A DNA stretch of 10,781 nt, taken from Caldifarciminota bacterium. Its GTDB lineage: Bacteria; Hydrothermota; Hydrothermia; B15-G9; DRBW01. A program made the translations under genes and the position numbers. Shown here in pieces: positions 1 through 6,665 of this stretch (position 1 is its first letter; each line of letters starts with the position of its first letter). The notes below the pieces were generated by a model. The model had not been told where the DNA came from and searched no databases. It saw only the letters and a list, made by a program, of their open reading frames with translations. The DNA lies in contig DRBW01000183.1 of assembly GCA_011042705.1 (NCBI GenBank), positions 1 through 10,781 on the forward strand. Reading direction: 5' to 3'.

Positions 1-506
1 CCCGGGAATACGTCCACTCGCCGGACAGCCGGAAAGACCAGAACCTCCCCATCGAACTCGTAAACCCCGGTGCGTTCCACAAGGCCGAAGGGATATCGGC
101 TTTTCACCCTTATTCTCTTTTTCTTTATTTCCCCTCGCCTCTCGAAGAGGAAGGAGAGGCGCAGAGAACGGTCGGAGGAGAGGTCGAAAAAATCGCAGTT
201 CTTGACCTTGTCATCCAGTTCCACGAGTATGGACAGGTTTCTCACAAGGGAATCGGGAATCTCCCTGAAACTTACCGTGAACTCCGCCGGTCTGTTCCTG
301 TAAACCTCAGGAGGCGGAATGAGATCGGCCTTCAGCCTTCCCAGCCCCTTCCAGGACAGAATGCTCGAAACCAGGAAAACCGACAGCAACGACGCAAGAA
401 GAATGTAAACCTGGCCCTTCCCGGTGTTGAGGGCGATGAGAAAGGTGACGAAAAGGAAAAAAAGGAAAACCCAACCCGTCAGGGTGATGCGGATATCCTT
501 TTTCAT
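1..506 (-). CDS. DUF58 domain membrane protein, partial (C-terminus beyond left edge)
   Basis: The frame is open from an ATG at 506 down to base 1, giving 168 codons before the edge cuts the gene. Two hydrophobic segments lie near the N-terminus (about residues 9-28 and 32-51), followed by a soluble beta-rich region. That region contains RYPFGL at 137-142, matching the R-[YF]-P-F-G-L signature before the DUF58 domain. This layout (two helices, beta region, then DUF58) is known for the membrane partner of MoxR ATPases, and the gene starts 3 nt after the moxR-like stop, so the two are surely co-transcribed. The DUF58 core itself lies outside the window. No clear Shine-Dalgarno sequence precedes the ATG, so translation probably depends on coupling. 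The family's biochemical role is poorly defined; links to envelope stress or protein maturation are reported for MoxR systems generally. Confidence 0.85.
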   Translation of the reverse strand, partial: MKKDIRITLTGWVFLFFLFVTFLIALNTGKGQVYILLASLLSVFLVSSILSWKGLGRLKADLIPPPEVYRNRPAEFTVSFREIPDSLVRNLSILVELDDKVKNCDFFDLSSDRSLRLSFLFERRGEIKKKRIRVKSRYPFGLVERTGVYEFDGEVLVFPAVRRVDVFP

Positions 507-509
507 GGC

Positions 510-1427
510 TCAAAGGGGAATCTCTGTCCGCTCCAGGATCTCGAGGACAACCCCCACGGGGTCGAGCCCCTCGGCGGAGAGCCTGATCCTGTGAGCGACA
601 ACATAAGGCGCCACTTCCTTTATGTCATCGGGAACCACGTAATCTCTTCCTTCTATGTAGGCCCACGCTTTGGCCGCTTTGAGGAGGTGAAGCGCTCCCC
701 TGGTGCTCAGGCCCAGGCTGAAACGGGGGTCCCGGCGGGTAGCCTCGGCGATGTCCAGGATGTAATGGATGATGACATCCTCAGCCCAGACCTTCTCGAC
801 CTCCAGCTGCATCTTCTCGATCTCGTCGGGAGAGGAAACGGGCTGAAGCCTGTGAGCCTTCTCTCTGAGAGAGCCATCTTTCAAGACCTGGGCTTCGGCC
901 TCCCTGGGAGGATAGCTTATGACTATCTTCAACAGGAAACGGTCAAGCTGAGAATCGGGAAGGGGAAATGTGCCATAGAGGTCCAGGGGATTCTGGGTGG
1001 CGATGACCAGAAATGGCTGCGGAAGTCGGAAAGTCCTGCCCTCTATCGTTACCTGTCCCTCTCCCATGGCTTCCAGAAGAGCGCTCTGGGTCCTGGGGGT
1101 TGCCCTGTTTATCTCATCGGCGAGGACGATGTTGTTGAAAACGGGCCCGGGCTTGAAAGTGAACTCCCCTGTCTTCGGGTCGTAGATCGAAAACCCCAGT
1201 ATATCAGCGGGAAGGAGATCCGAAGTGAACTGAGTGCGCTGGAAGGACAGGCCGAGGCTCTTTGCAAGGGCGAGAGCCAGCGTGGTCTTTCCAACCCCGG
1301 GAACTCCTTCCAGAAGGAGATGGCCTCTGGCGAGAAGGGCAGTCACCGCCAGCTTCAGGATTTTCTCCTCGCCTTTGACCACCGTGGAGACATTCTCTAT
1401 AACCTTCGAAAGCGGCCTTTCATTCAT
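510..1427 (-). CDS. MoxR-family AAA+ ATPase
   Basis: The 305-residue protein is the usual length for a MoxR ATPase. Visible motifs are Walker A GVPGVGKT (41-48), Walker B VLADE (101-105), sensor-1 region ATQN (143-146), LDRF (161-164) and sensor-2 region GLSTRG (239-244), followed by the C-terminal helical lid ending in VAHRIRL. These define an ATP-dependent chaperone-like AAA+ protein of the MoxR group, which acts in the cytoplasm next to membrane DUF58 and often VWA partners. The DUF58 gene follows at 3 nt, fitting this role. The start at 1427 suits the family's N-terminus. No Shine-Dalgarno sequence precedes it, but a weak promoter-like pair lies just upstream. Which client it serves cannot be told from the window. 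Confidence 0.95.
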   Translation of the reverse strand: MNERPLSKVIENVSTVVKGEEKILKLAVTALLARGHLLLEGVPGVGKTTLALALAKSLGLSFQRTQFTSDLLPADILGFSIYDPKTGEFTFKPGPVFNNIVLADEINRATPRTQSALLEAMGEGQVTIEGRTFRLPQPFLVIATQNPLDLYGTFPLPDSQLDRFLLKIVISYPPREAEAQVLKDGSLREKAHRLQPVSSPDEIEKMQLEVEKVWAEDVIIHYILDIAEATRRDPRFSLGLSTRGALHLLKAAKAWAYIEGRDYVVPDDIKEVAPYVVAHRIRLSAEGLDPVGVVLEILERTEIPL

Positions 1428-1436
1428 ACAGTCTAC

Positions 1437-1465
1437 GAAATAAGCGATAACGGCGACAAATTCAA
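1437..1465 (-). promoter_or_regulatory. Weak candidate promoter for the moxR-DUF58 unit
   Basis: Read on the minus strand, TTGAAT (1465-1460) is followed after exactly 17 nt by TATTTC (1442-1437), and 9 nt later by the moxR ATG. The geometry copies the three plus-strand promoters in this window, but the -10 matches TATAAT at only three of six positions. It is offered on spacing and position rather than motif strength. Confidence 0.3.
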
Positions 1466-1517
1466 CCCTGAAGGATATAAGCCCGTTATTTCATGGACGA
1501 TGGGAACTCCAGAATCC

Positions 1518-1546
1518 TTGACCTCTCTTTTCCTTTCTTTTAAAAT
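1518..1546 (+). promoter_or_regulatory. Sigma-70-type promoter of the HIT-SpoIID-U32-like-aminotransferase operon
   Basis: The -35 is TTGACC (1518-1523, five of six to consensus), the spacer is exactly 17 nt, and the -10 is TAAAAT (1541-1546, five of six). Only 7 nt separate the -10 from the ATG at 1554, so the expected transcription start is about 1553. The first mRNA would be essentially leaderless. No Shine-Dalgarno sequence lies before this ATG, which agrees with that reading. Confidence 0.75.
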
Positions 1547-1553
1547 CACCTAA

Positions 1554-2051
1554 ATGAAAAAGCTATGGGCTCCCTGGAGAATTGAATATATATTGCACGT
1601 GGACTCCGAGGAAGAGGGCTGCATTTTCTGCAACAAACCCCGTGAAAACAGAGACGAAGAAAACCTGATACTTTACAGGGGAAAAACCTGCTTCATTATC
1701 ATGAACCTTTTCCCCTACAACACCGGACATATAATGATCGCTCCTTACTCCCATAAAGCCACACTGGAGGAACTGTCCGAAGAAGAGATCCTGGAGATGT
1801 TCACTCTGGCTCAGAAGAGCCTCGCCATCCTCAGAGAGACAATGGAACCCGATGGATTTAACCTCGGAATTAACATCGGCCGCGTCGCAGGTGCGGGCTA
1901 TGAGGGACACGTTCACCTTCACATAGTGCCCCGGTGGAACGGCGACACGAACTTCATGCCGGTTATAGCCGACGTCAAGGTGATACCGGAAGGGCTCAAA
2001 TCCACCTATAAGAGGCTGCGACCCCGATTTTCACGGATCGGCTCCCACTGA
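1554..2051 (+). CDS. HIT-family nucleotide phosphorylase/hydrolase (Ap4A phosphorylase-like)
   Basis: The 165-residue protein carries the histidine triad as HVHLHIV (119-125). H121 is the expected nucleophile that forms the nucleotidyl-histidine intermediate. Upstream are NLFPYNTGH (51-59), a conserved nucleotide-pocket segment, and CIFC (23-26), a likely structural zinc pair. The N-terminus MKKLWAPWR and length of about 165 match the bacterial HIT subgroup that includes mycobacterial Ap4A phosphorylase, more than the short HinT proteins. Its likely job is cleaving dinucleoside polyphosphates or related nucleotide conjugates in the cytoplasm; the true substrate cannot be fixed from sequence. 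It is first in its operon, and the next gene begins 4 nt after its stop. There is no Shine-Dalgarno sequence, and the start rests on the family N-terminus and the adjacent promoter. Confidence 0.93.
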   Translation: MKKLWAPWRIEYILHVDSEEEGCIFCNKPRENRDEENLILYRGKTCFIIMNLFPYNTGHIMIAPYSHKATLEELSEEEILEMFTLAQKSLAILRETMEPDGFNLGINIGRVAGAGYEGHVHLHIVPRWNGDTNFMPVIADVKVIPEGLKSTYKRLRPRFSRIGSH

Positions 2052-2055
2052 GACC

Positions 2056-3528
2056 ATGGAAACTTCGAAGATAAAAGTAGGCCTTCTTTCGGGCGTCCCG
2101 ACCATAAAACTCAGATCTCCAGAAGGACTCCACGTGAAGGGCCACGGCCTATCTTTCAGCTGTAAAGAGCTGGAAATCCATACAGATGAAACCTTTCCCG
2201 TAAAACGCCTCTATCGGGTCTTTACCGACGATTTCGAAAGGCTGGAAGATGCCCTCGATACCGCCCTCAAATCCGACGAATCGCCGATACGGGGAGCTGT
2301 GGAGGTAGGCAGGGGGATAGAGCCCTATGTCCACTGGGGTTATCACAACGCCGGGTTCTGGGCTTTTGCCGGCGAATTTGACGGAGAAGAGGAAGCCCTG
2401 AGCTTCGCGAGGCACCTGGAGGAGAAGGGCGAAAGGCCCTGGATAAAGAGCGAGCTCAGGGGAAATTGCCCCGACAAAGTCAAAGTCATCACCGAAAAGG
2501 GCGAATTGGAAGCTGAACTGCCTCTCGATATAATTCCATCGGGAGATAAAACACTTGTTTTAGATTTGCCGGTGGGAGAGGGCTTTCACTGGGAGCACAG
2601 GGAGAATCTCCACTACAGGGGGAGTTTCGAGGTCCTGGGTACCCCCGGCGGAGGCCTTTATCTTGTGAACAGGGTCTCCCTCGAAGATTACCTCAAGAGC
2701 GTCGTCTCATCGGAAATGGGCGAGGCGCCCCTCGAAGCGTTGAAGGCTCAGGCCATCGCCGCAAGGAATACCCTGCTCTCAACCCTTAAAAGACACCACT
2801 ATTACGACCCTTTTGATATCTGTGCCACCGATCACTGCCAGGTCTATCTCGGAGTTAAGGGGGAAAACGAGATGAGCTCCAGAGCCGTCGAGGAAACCTC
2901 AGGTGAGATACTGGTTTTCGAAGGCAAGATCTGCGATACCCGCTTCGCAAAAGTATGTGGAGGCGTAACGGAAAATTTCGAACAGGTATGGGGCGGCAAG
3001 AGCATTGACTACCTGATTTCCCACAGGGACAGCGATTCCAACGGTCTCCTTCTGCGCACCGAGGAGGAAGTGAGGAACTTCATAGACGATCCTCCCCCTT
3101 CCTTTTGTTCCGATCACGAGTTGTTCAGATGGAAAATCAAGGTGGACAGGAAGAAACTCGAATCTATCGTGAAGGAAAAGACGGGGACATCCCTGGAACT
3201 CATCGATATCATTCCAGTCAGGAGAGGAGCTTCCGGAAGGATAATCGAGATAAAGCTCATAGGAAAAGAGAGAGAGCTCATAATCAGAGGAGAGCTCCGT
3301 ATAAGAAATGCCCTCTCCGAGAGTCACCTTTACTCCTCCCTGTTTTACGTCGTGAAACTGGGAGAAAAGGACGGTTTGCCCGATGCCTTTGAGTTCAGAG
3401 GAGGTGGCTTCGGACACGGCGTGGGTATGTGCCAGATAGGAGCCATCGGCATGGCGAGGATGGGCTACAACTACCGCGAGATCCTCGCCCATTATTATCC
3501 AGGAACTGATCTCATAAAGGTAGAATGA
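2056..3528 (+). CDS. SpoIID/LytB-domain protein with N-terminal extension
   Basis: The 490-residue protein has the SpoIID domain in about residues 200-490. Signatures are SLEDYLKSVVSSEMGEAP (208-225; E220 is the candidate catalytic acid of SpoIID lytic transglycosylases), EALKAQAIAAR (227-237), CATDHCQVY (256-264) and GHGVGMCQIGA (453-463), then a HYYPGT end. SpoIID proteins cleave glycan strands of peptidoglycan or enhance amidases, outside the cytoplasmic membrane. The first 200 residues are extra. Within them about 92-132 (hydrophobic-aromatic strand, FAGEF, then an EEALSFARHLEEKG helix) looks like a SPOR peptidoglycan-binding repeat, and about 50-80 may be a weaker copy; this is inference. 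The N-terminus METSKIKVGL has no signal peptide or membrane helix, and reading back through about 20 upstream codons in frame shows no better start. That is odd for a wall enzyme. No Shine-Dalgarno sequence is evident, and the start sits 4 nt after the HIT stop. Confidence 0.92.
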   Translation: METSKIKVGLLSGVPTIKLRSPEGLHVKGHGLSFSCKELEIHTDETFPVKRLYRVFTDDFERLEDALDTALKSDESPIRGAVEVGRGIEPYVHWGYHNAGFWAFAGEFDGEEEALSFARHLEEKGERPWIKSELRGNCPDKVKVITEKGELEAELPLDIIPSGDKTLVLDLPVGEGFHWEHRENLHYRGSFEVLGTPGGGLYLVNRVSLEDYLKSVVSSEMGEAPLEALKAQAIAARNTLLSTLKRHHYYDPFDICATDHCQVYLGVKGENEMSSRAVEETSGEILVFEGKICDTRFAKVCGGVTENFEQVWGGKSIDYLISHRDSDSNGLLLRTEEEVRNFIDDPPPSFCSDHELFRWKIKVDRKKLESIVKEKTGTSLELIDIIPVRRGASGRIIEIKLIGKERELIIRGELRIRNALSESHLYSSLFYVVKLGEKDGLPDAFEFRGGGFGHGVGMCQIGAIGMARMGYNYREILAHYYPGTDLIKVE

Positions 3529-3550
3529 GTGTGCTCTTTAAAAAACAAAA

Positions 3551-3556
3551 AGGAGG
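3551..3556 (+). promoter_or_regulatory. Shine-Dalgarno AGGAGG deciding the start at 3561
   Basis: AGGAGG lies 4 nt before the ATG at 3561. An earlier in-frame ATG at 3525, overlapping the SpoIID stop, has no such site and would add 12 lysine-rich residues. The 3561 start is therefore preferred. Confidence 0.75.
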
Positions 3557-3560
3557 CACT

Positions 3561-4496
3561 ATGAAGCTGTCAGAAATCAAAAAAATTATAGAAAAATATG
3601 GACTGCCGGGCGAGAACCCCAAACCGGCGCCGAGCTCCGAGAAGAGGTTTCCCGATGGAGCCCACTACAGGATGGAGGTCTCTGGCGTCGAGAGGCCTGA
3701 GGTCCTCGACGCCCTCCTCGACGAGCGCGAGAAAAGGGGAGTTCCGATTCACAGGCTAATCAGCACCGTGATGGGTTCAACGCTGCTGGACAAAGAGGAG
3801 CTCAAAAGCTTCGCTAAAATGGCTCACGATGCCCGGGTCGAGGTAATACTGACCCCCGGGCCAAGGTCCTCCTGGGATACGGGCAGACAGGTGGCAACAC
3901 CGGAAGGCGCTCTCTGCGGCCTCCGGCTCCGGGGGGTCGATAATGTGGTCCGCTATATAGGCGACGTGATGCGGGCGATCGATATAGGATTTCGAGGCTT
4001 TCTCGTCTGGGATGAAGGCGTCCTGTGGCTCCTCTCCAGGATGAGGGAGGACGGCATAATACCGAAGGAAACGGTTTTCAAGGTTTCCATATTTGCCGGA
4101 CACGGCAACCCCTTTGGCGCCAAAGTGGTAGAAGGTCTTGGCGCGAACACAATTAATCCCCTGGGCGATCTCTCCATCGAGATGTTCGCCGCCATCAGAC
4201 AGGCCATCGACATACCGATGGACGTGCACATCTTCCTGTTCGATTCCTGGGGAGGCTTTAACCGCTTCTGGGAAGCGCCCGAACTCGCGAGAGTCGCTGC
4301 CCCCTGCTATTTCAAGCTTGAGCCAGGTGCTTCAATGGGACTTTACAAGCCATGGGTGTCTCCTGACTCCCTCGCTTTCCTCGCCCGCGAAAAGGTCAAA
4401 TACGCCCAGATCATCAAGGAGATCATAGAGGAAAACAATCCGGAGCTGAAACTATCGGAGCAGGGGCCAGAAGACCTGGCCATACCTCAGCCCTGA
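3561..4496 (+). CDS. Predicted TIM-barrel protein, U32-peptidase-like family of unknown function
   Basis: The protein is 311 residues from the preferred start. It has no signal peptide or membrane segment and should be cytoplasmic. The alternation of strands and helices suggests a (beta/alpha) barrel: strands near HRLISTV, VEVILTPGPR, GFRGFLVWDEG, VFKVSIFAGHG, ANTINPLGD, MDVHIFLFDS and CYFKLEPG, with helices between. Distinctive blocks are SEKRFPDGAHYRMEV near the N-terminus, GPRSSWDTG, LRLRGVDN and FAGHGNPFGAKVVEGLG. From memory these blocks occur in a conserved bacterial family that databases often label U32 family peptidase, but I see no established catalytic motif, so peptidase activity should not be assumed. 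It lies between the SpoIID gene (32-nt gap) and a PLP aminotransferase (15-nt gap), so a role in amino-acid or amine metabolism with the aminotransferase is possible but inferred. An alternative start at 3525 would form an ATGA overlap. Confidence 0.85.
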   Translation: MKLSEIKKIIEKYGLPGENPKPAPSSEKRFPDGAHYRMEVSGVERPEVLDALLDEREKRGVPIHRLISTVMGSTLLDKEELKSFAKMAHDARVEVILTPGPRSSWDTGRQVATPEGALCGLRLRGVDNVVRYIGDVMRAIDIGFRGFLVWDEGVLWLLSRMREDGIIPKETVFKVSIFAGHGNPFGAKVVEGLGANTINPLGDLSIEMFAAIRQAIDIPMDVHIFLFDSWGGFNRFWEAPELARVAAPCYFKLEPGASMGLYKPWVSPDSLAFLAREKVKYAQIIKEIIEENNPELKLSEQGPEDLAIPQP

Positions 4497-4502
4497 GGGA
4501 GG
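4497..4502 (+). promoter_or_regulatory. Shine-Dalgarno GGGAGG deciding the start at 4512
   Basis: GGGAGG directly abuts the first in-frame ATG (4503), which leaves no spacer for initiation. It stands 9 nt before the second in-frame ATG (4512), a usable distance. The second ATG is therefore preferred. Confidence 0.6.
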
Positions 4503-4511
4503 ATGAAAGAG

Positions 4512-5702
4512 ATGGAGATATCCTTTTCCGAGATGGCGAGAAGAGCCCGCCAGACCGAGATCATAAAAATTCTCGCCCGATCCTCGAAGATCCCCGATTT
4601 CATATCCTTCGCCATAGGAATACCGGCGCCAGAGACTGTCCCCGTGGAAACCCTGAAAAAGATAGCCGACGAGATCCTCGAGAGGGAGGGTTTGAGAGCA
4701 CTCCAATATTCCGACACAAAAGGCAACATACAGAAGACTCTGGTGGATTTTCTCTCAAAGGACAACATCAGGACGCAGGAAGACGAGATAGTCGTCACTA
4801 CAGGGGCGATACAGGGAACCTTCCTCGCGACCCTCGCGCTCTGTGACCCTGAGGACATAATCGTATCAGAATTTCCCGTATACCCGATCAATCTCCAGAC
4901 TTTCAGGATGCACGTGAGGAAGATAATACCCGTTTCGATGGACGAAGAGGGAATGATCGTCGATGAGCTCGTGGAGAAAGTAAACTCCCTGGACAAAAAA
5001 CCGAAATTCATCTACACCATCCCCGACTTTCAGAACCCCAGTGGAATAACCATGAGCCTCGAGAGGAGGAAAAAACTGGTAGAGTTCGCCCTCGAGAAAG
5101 GTATCTTTATCCTCGAGGACACTCCCTACCGGTACATGAGATATGAGGGCGAAAGGCTCCCCTCCTTGAAAGAGCTCGGCGGTGACATCGTCATCCACGT
5201 CAACAGCTTCTCGAAAACGATCTCGACGGGATTGCGGGTGGGTTACGTGGTGGCGCCCCGGGAGCTGGCGGAGAAAATGGTCTCCATAAAACAGGGGGCA
5301 GACTTCTCCACTCCCCTCCTCAACCAGCTCATGATCTCCTACTTCCTCGAAAAGGGTCTGTGGGAAGAACAGATGGAGAGAATCAGGAAAATCCACACCT
5401 CAAGGCTGCGCGCGGTTCTGAAAGCCCTTAAAGAACATTTCCCGGAGGAGGTGACCTGGACAGAACCGAAGGGCGGAACCTTCATCTGGGTAACCCTTCC
5501 AGGGGGGACCGACATAAGGGCACTGCTCGATAAGGCACTGGAGAACAAGGTAGGATTCGTCCCGTCGAGCGATTTCTACCTCCCCGAGATCGAAAGGGAT
5601 TATCCCCCGGCCATGCGGTTGAACTTCCCTTACTACGGCGAAGAGAAGATCGACGAGGGCATAAAACGACTGGCGAAGGCCCTGCGGGAGACCCTGGGAT
5701 AA
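4512..5702 (+). CDS. Fold-type I PLP-dependent aminotransferase (2-aminoadipate/LysN-type)
   Basis: From the ATG at 4512 the protein has 396 residues, normal for class I/II aminotransferases. The PLP lysine is in SFSKTISTGLRVGYV (K235 from this start). Other key residues are the asparagine in DFQNPSG (N175), aspartate and tyrosine in LEDTPY (D203, Y206), and the carboxylate-binding arginine in MRLNF (R369). The early DFISFAIGIPAPE block and QNPSGITMSLERRKKL resemble the 2-aminoadipate/aromatic/branched-chain group (LysN, AAA-AT), which moves amino groups between amino acids and 2-oxoglutarate. The exact substrate cannot be read from sequence. A 4503 start would add MKE, but the Shine-Dalgarno sequence would then have no spacer. 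It follows the U32-like gene by 15 nt (6 nt with the 4503 start) and ends the first plus-strand operon. No terminator hairpin is visible after it. Confidence 0.93.
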   Translation: MEISFSEMARRARQTEIIKILARSSKIPDFISFAIGIPAPETVPVETLKKIADEILEREGLRALQYSDTKGNIQKTLVDFLSKDNIRTQEDEIVVTTGAIQGTFLATLALCDPEDIIVSEFPVYPINLQTFRMHVRKIIPVSMDEEGMIVDELVEKVNSLDKKPKFIYTIPDFQNPSGITMSLERRKKLVEFALEKGIFILEDTPYRYMRYEGERLPSLKELGGDIVIHVNSFSKTISTGLRVGYVVAPRELAEKMVSIKQGADFSTPLLNQLMISYFLEKGLWEEQMERIRKIHTSRLRAVLKALKEHFPEEVTWTEPKGGTFIWVTLPGGTDIRALLDKALENKVGFVPSSDFYLPEIERDYPPAMRLNFPYYGEEKIDEGIKRLAKALRETLG

Positions 5703-5715
5703 ACATGGGAAAAAT

Positions 5716-5744
5716 TTGACGCTAAGGCCCGAGGAGCTTAAAAT
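5716..5744 (+). promoter_or_regulatory. Sigma-70-type promoter of the glycosyltransferase-peptidase-dehydrogenase operon
   Basis: The -35 is TTGACG (5716-5721, five of six), the spacer is exactly 17 nt, and the -10 is TAAAAT (5739-5744, five of six). It sits in the 51-nt gap after the aminotransferase gene. The ATG at 5754 begins 9 nt past the -10, so the predicted transcript starts near 5751 with a leader of about 3 nt. Confidence 0.72.
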
Positions 5745-5753
5745 CTAAGAGGC

Positions 5754-6665
5754 ATGAAGGTATCCCTTCTTGTGCCCGCCTACAACGAGAGGGAGAACGT
5801 CGAGCCCCTGCTCCGCAGCTTCGCGAGATTTATCAGGGAGCGGAACCTCGACTGGGAGCTGGTACTGGTTGACGACGGCTCCACCGACGGCACCTATGAG
5901 GTGGCGGAAAAGCTGAAAAAACGATATCCCTTTTTAAAGCTTCTCCGCCACAAGAGGAATTACGGCAAGTCGGAGGCTCTTCTCACAGGAGCCCGAGCAG
6001 CCTCGGGAGACATAGTGGTCATTTACGACGCCGACATGCAATTCACCCTTGCTGACGCACAGAGACTCGTAGAGCTCCTGGAGAGGGAAAACCTCGACAT
6101 CGTCGCGGGCCGCAAAAGGGGTAAATACGAGAAGAAATTCGTCTCATCCGTCTACAACGCCCTCTCCCGCTGGCTCTTCAAGATACCAGTCCACGATATG
6201 AACGCGATGAAAGCCCTCAGGCGGGAGATCCTCCTCAAAATACCCATGAGGAAAGACTGGCACCGCTATATAATTCCCCTCGCCCACGATATGGGCTACA
6301 GGATCGGCGAAGCTGACGTGAAGTTATTGCCCCGCAAATACGGAAAGAGCAAGTATTCAAACCCCCTTCGGATTTTCATCGGTTTTTTCGATCTCGTCGC
6401 TGTCAAATTTCAGCTGACTTTCATGAGGAAACCAATGCTCTTCTTCGGGAGCCTGGGCCTCATATCTCTGTTCCTCGGGTTCTTAGTCGGCGTAGTCGCC
6501 TTTTATCTGCGCTACATAAAGGGCGTCGGCTATAGACCGCTTCTATATCTCGTCATACTTTTCGTCCTGGCGGGGCTGATACTCTTCACGATGGGGCTTC
6601 TCGGAGAACTGATCGCGGGCCTCTATGACAGGCTCGAAAAGCTGGAAAAGGGAGGCCAGAAATGA
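5754..6665 (+). CDS. GT2 glycosyltransferase, polyprenyl-phosphate (DPM1/DPMS) type with two C-terminal TM helices
   Basis: The 303-residue protein begins MKVSLLVPAYNERENVEPLL. It has VDDGSTDGT (39-47), DAD (92-94, metal/nucleotide-sugar binding) and RKYGKSKYS (194-202), which fits the R-x-G-x-S-K element of the dolichol-phosphate mannosyltransferase-like GT2 group. Where many relatives have a D-x-x-x-G-F-K segment, this one has HDMNAMKALRREI (147-159), a variant loop. Two hydrophobic stretches (about 228-253 and 262-287) form a C-terminal hairpin, and the tail is charged. The expected reaction is transfer of a sugar from a nucleotide donor to polyprenyl phosphate on the cytoplasmic face, supplying a lipid-linked sugar for envelope glycans or protein glycosylation. 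The sugar is unknown. It leads an operon, with its stop overlapping the next gene's ATG. The start has a promoter almost touching it and no good Shine-Dalgarno sequence. Confidence 0.93.
   Translation: MKVSLLVPAYNERENVEPLLRSFARFIRERNLDWELVLVDDGSTDGTYEVAEKLKKRYPFLKLLRHKRNYGKSEALLTGARAASGDIVVIYDADMQFTLADAQRLVELLERENLDIVAGRKRGKYEKKFVSSVYNALSRWLFKIPVHDMNAMKALRREILLKIPMRKDWHRYIIPLAHDMGYRIGEADVKLLPRKYGKSKYSNPLRIFIGFFDLVAVKFQLTFMRKPMLFFGSLGLISLFLGFLVGVVAFYLRYIKGVGYRPLLYLVILFVLAGLILFTMGLLGELIAGLYDRLEKLEKGGQK
6650..6655 (+). promoter_or_regulatory. Shine-Dalgarno GGGAGG for the M1 peptidase start
   Basis: GGGAGG lies inside the 3' end of the glycosyltransferase gene, 6 nt before the ATG at 6662. It supports that start even though the encoded signal peptide is short. 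Confidence 0.75.

Noticed and set aside
307..513. A 68-codon minus-strand open frame overlapping the DUF58 gene
   Set aside because: The other minus frame gives two membrane helices and the RYPFGL signature, directly after moxR. This one is a frame-shifted shadow.
591..1553. A 320-codon plus-strand open frame antisense to the MoxR gene, ending just before the HIT start
   Set aside because: Its product has no recognisable motif, and the opposite strand encodes a complete, motif-perfect MoxR ATPase. It is the mirror frame of a conserved gene.
2899..3492. A 197-codon minus-strand open frame inside the SpoIID gene
   Set aside because: The plus strand encodes the conserved SpoIID domain with all motifs, and the antisense product is unlike any family I recognise.
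3525..3560. Earlier ATG for the U32-like protein overlapping the SpoIID stop (ATGA)
   Set aside because: A strong AGGAGG stands before the ATG at 3561 and the family block begins at MKLSEI. The extra residues look like translated spacer, though coupled initiation there cannot be excluded.
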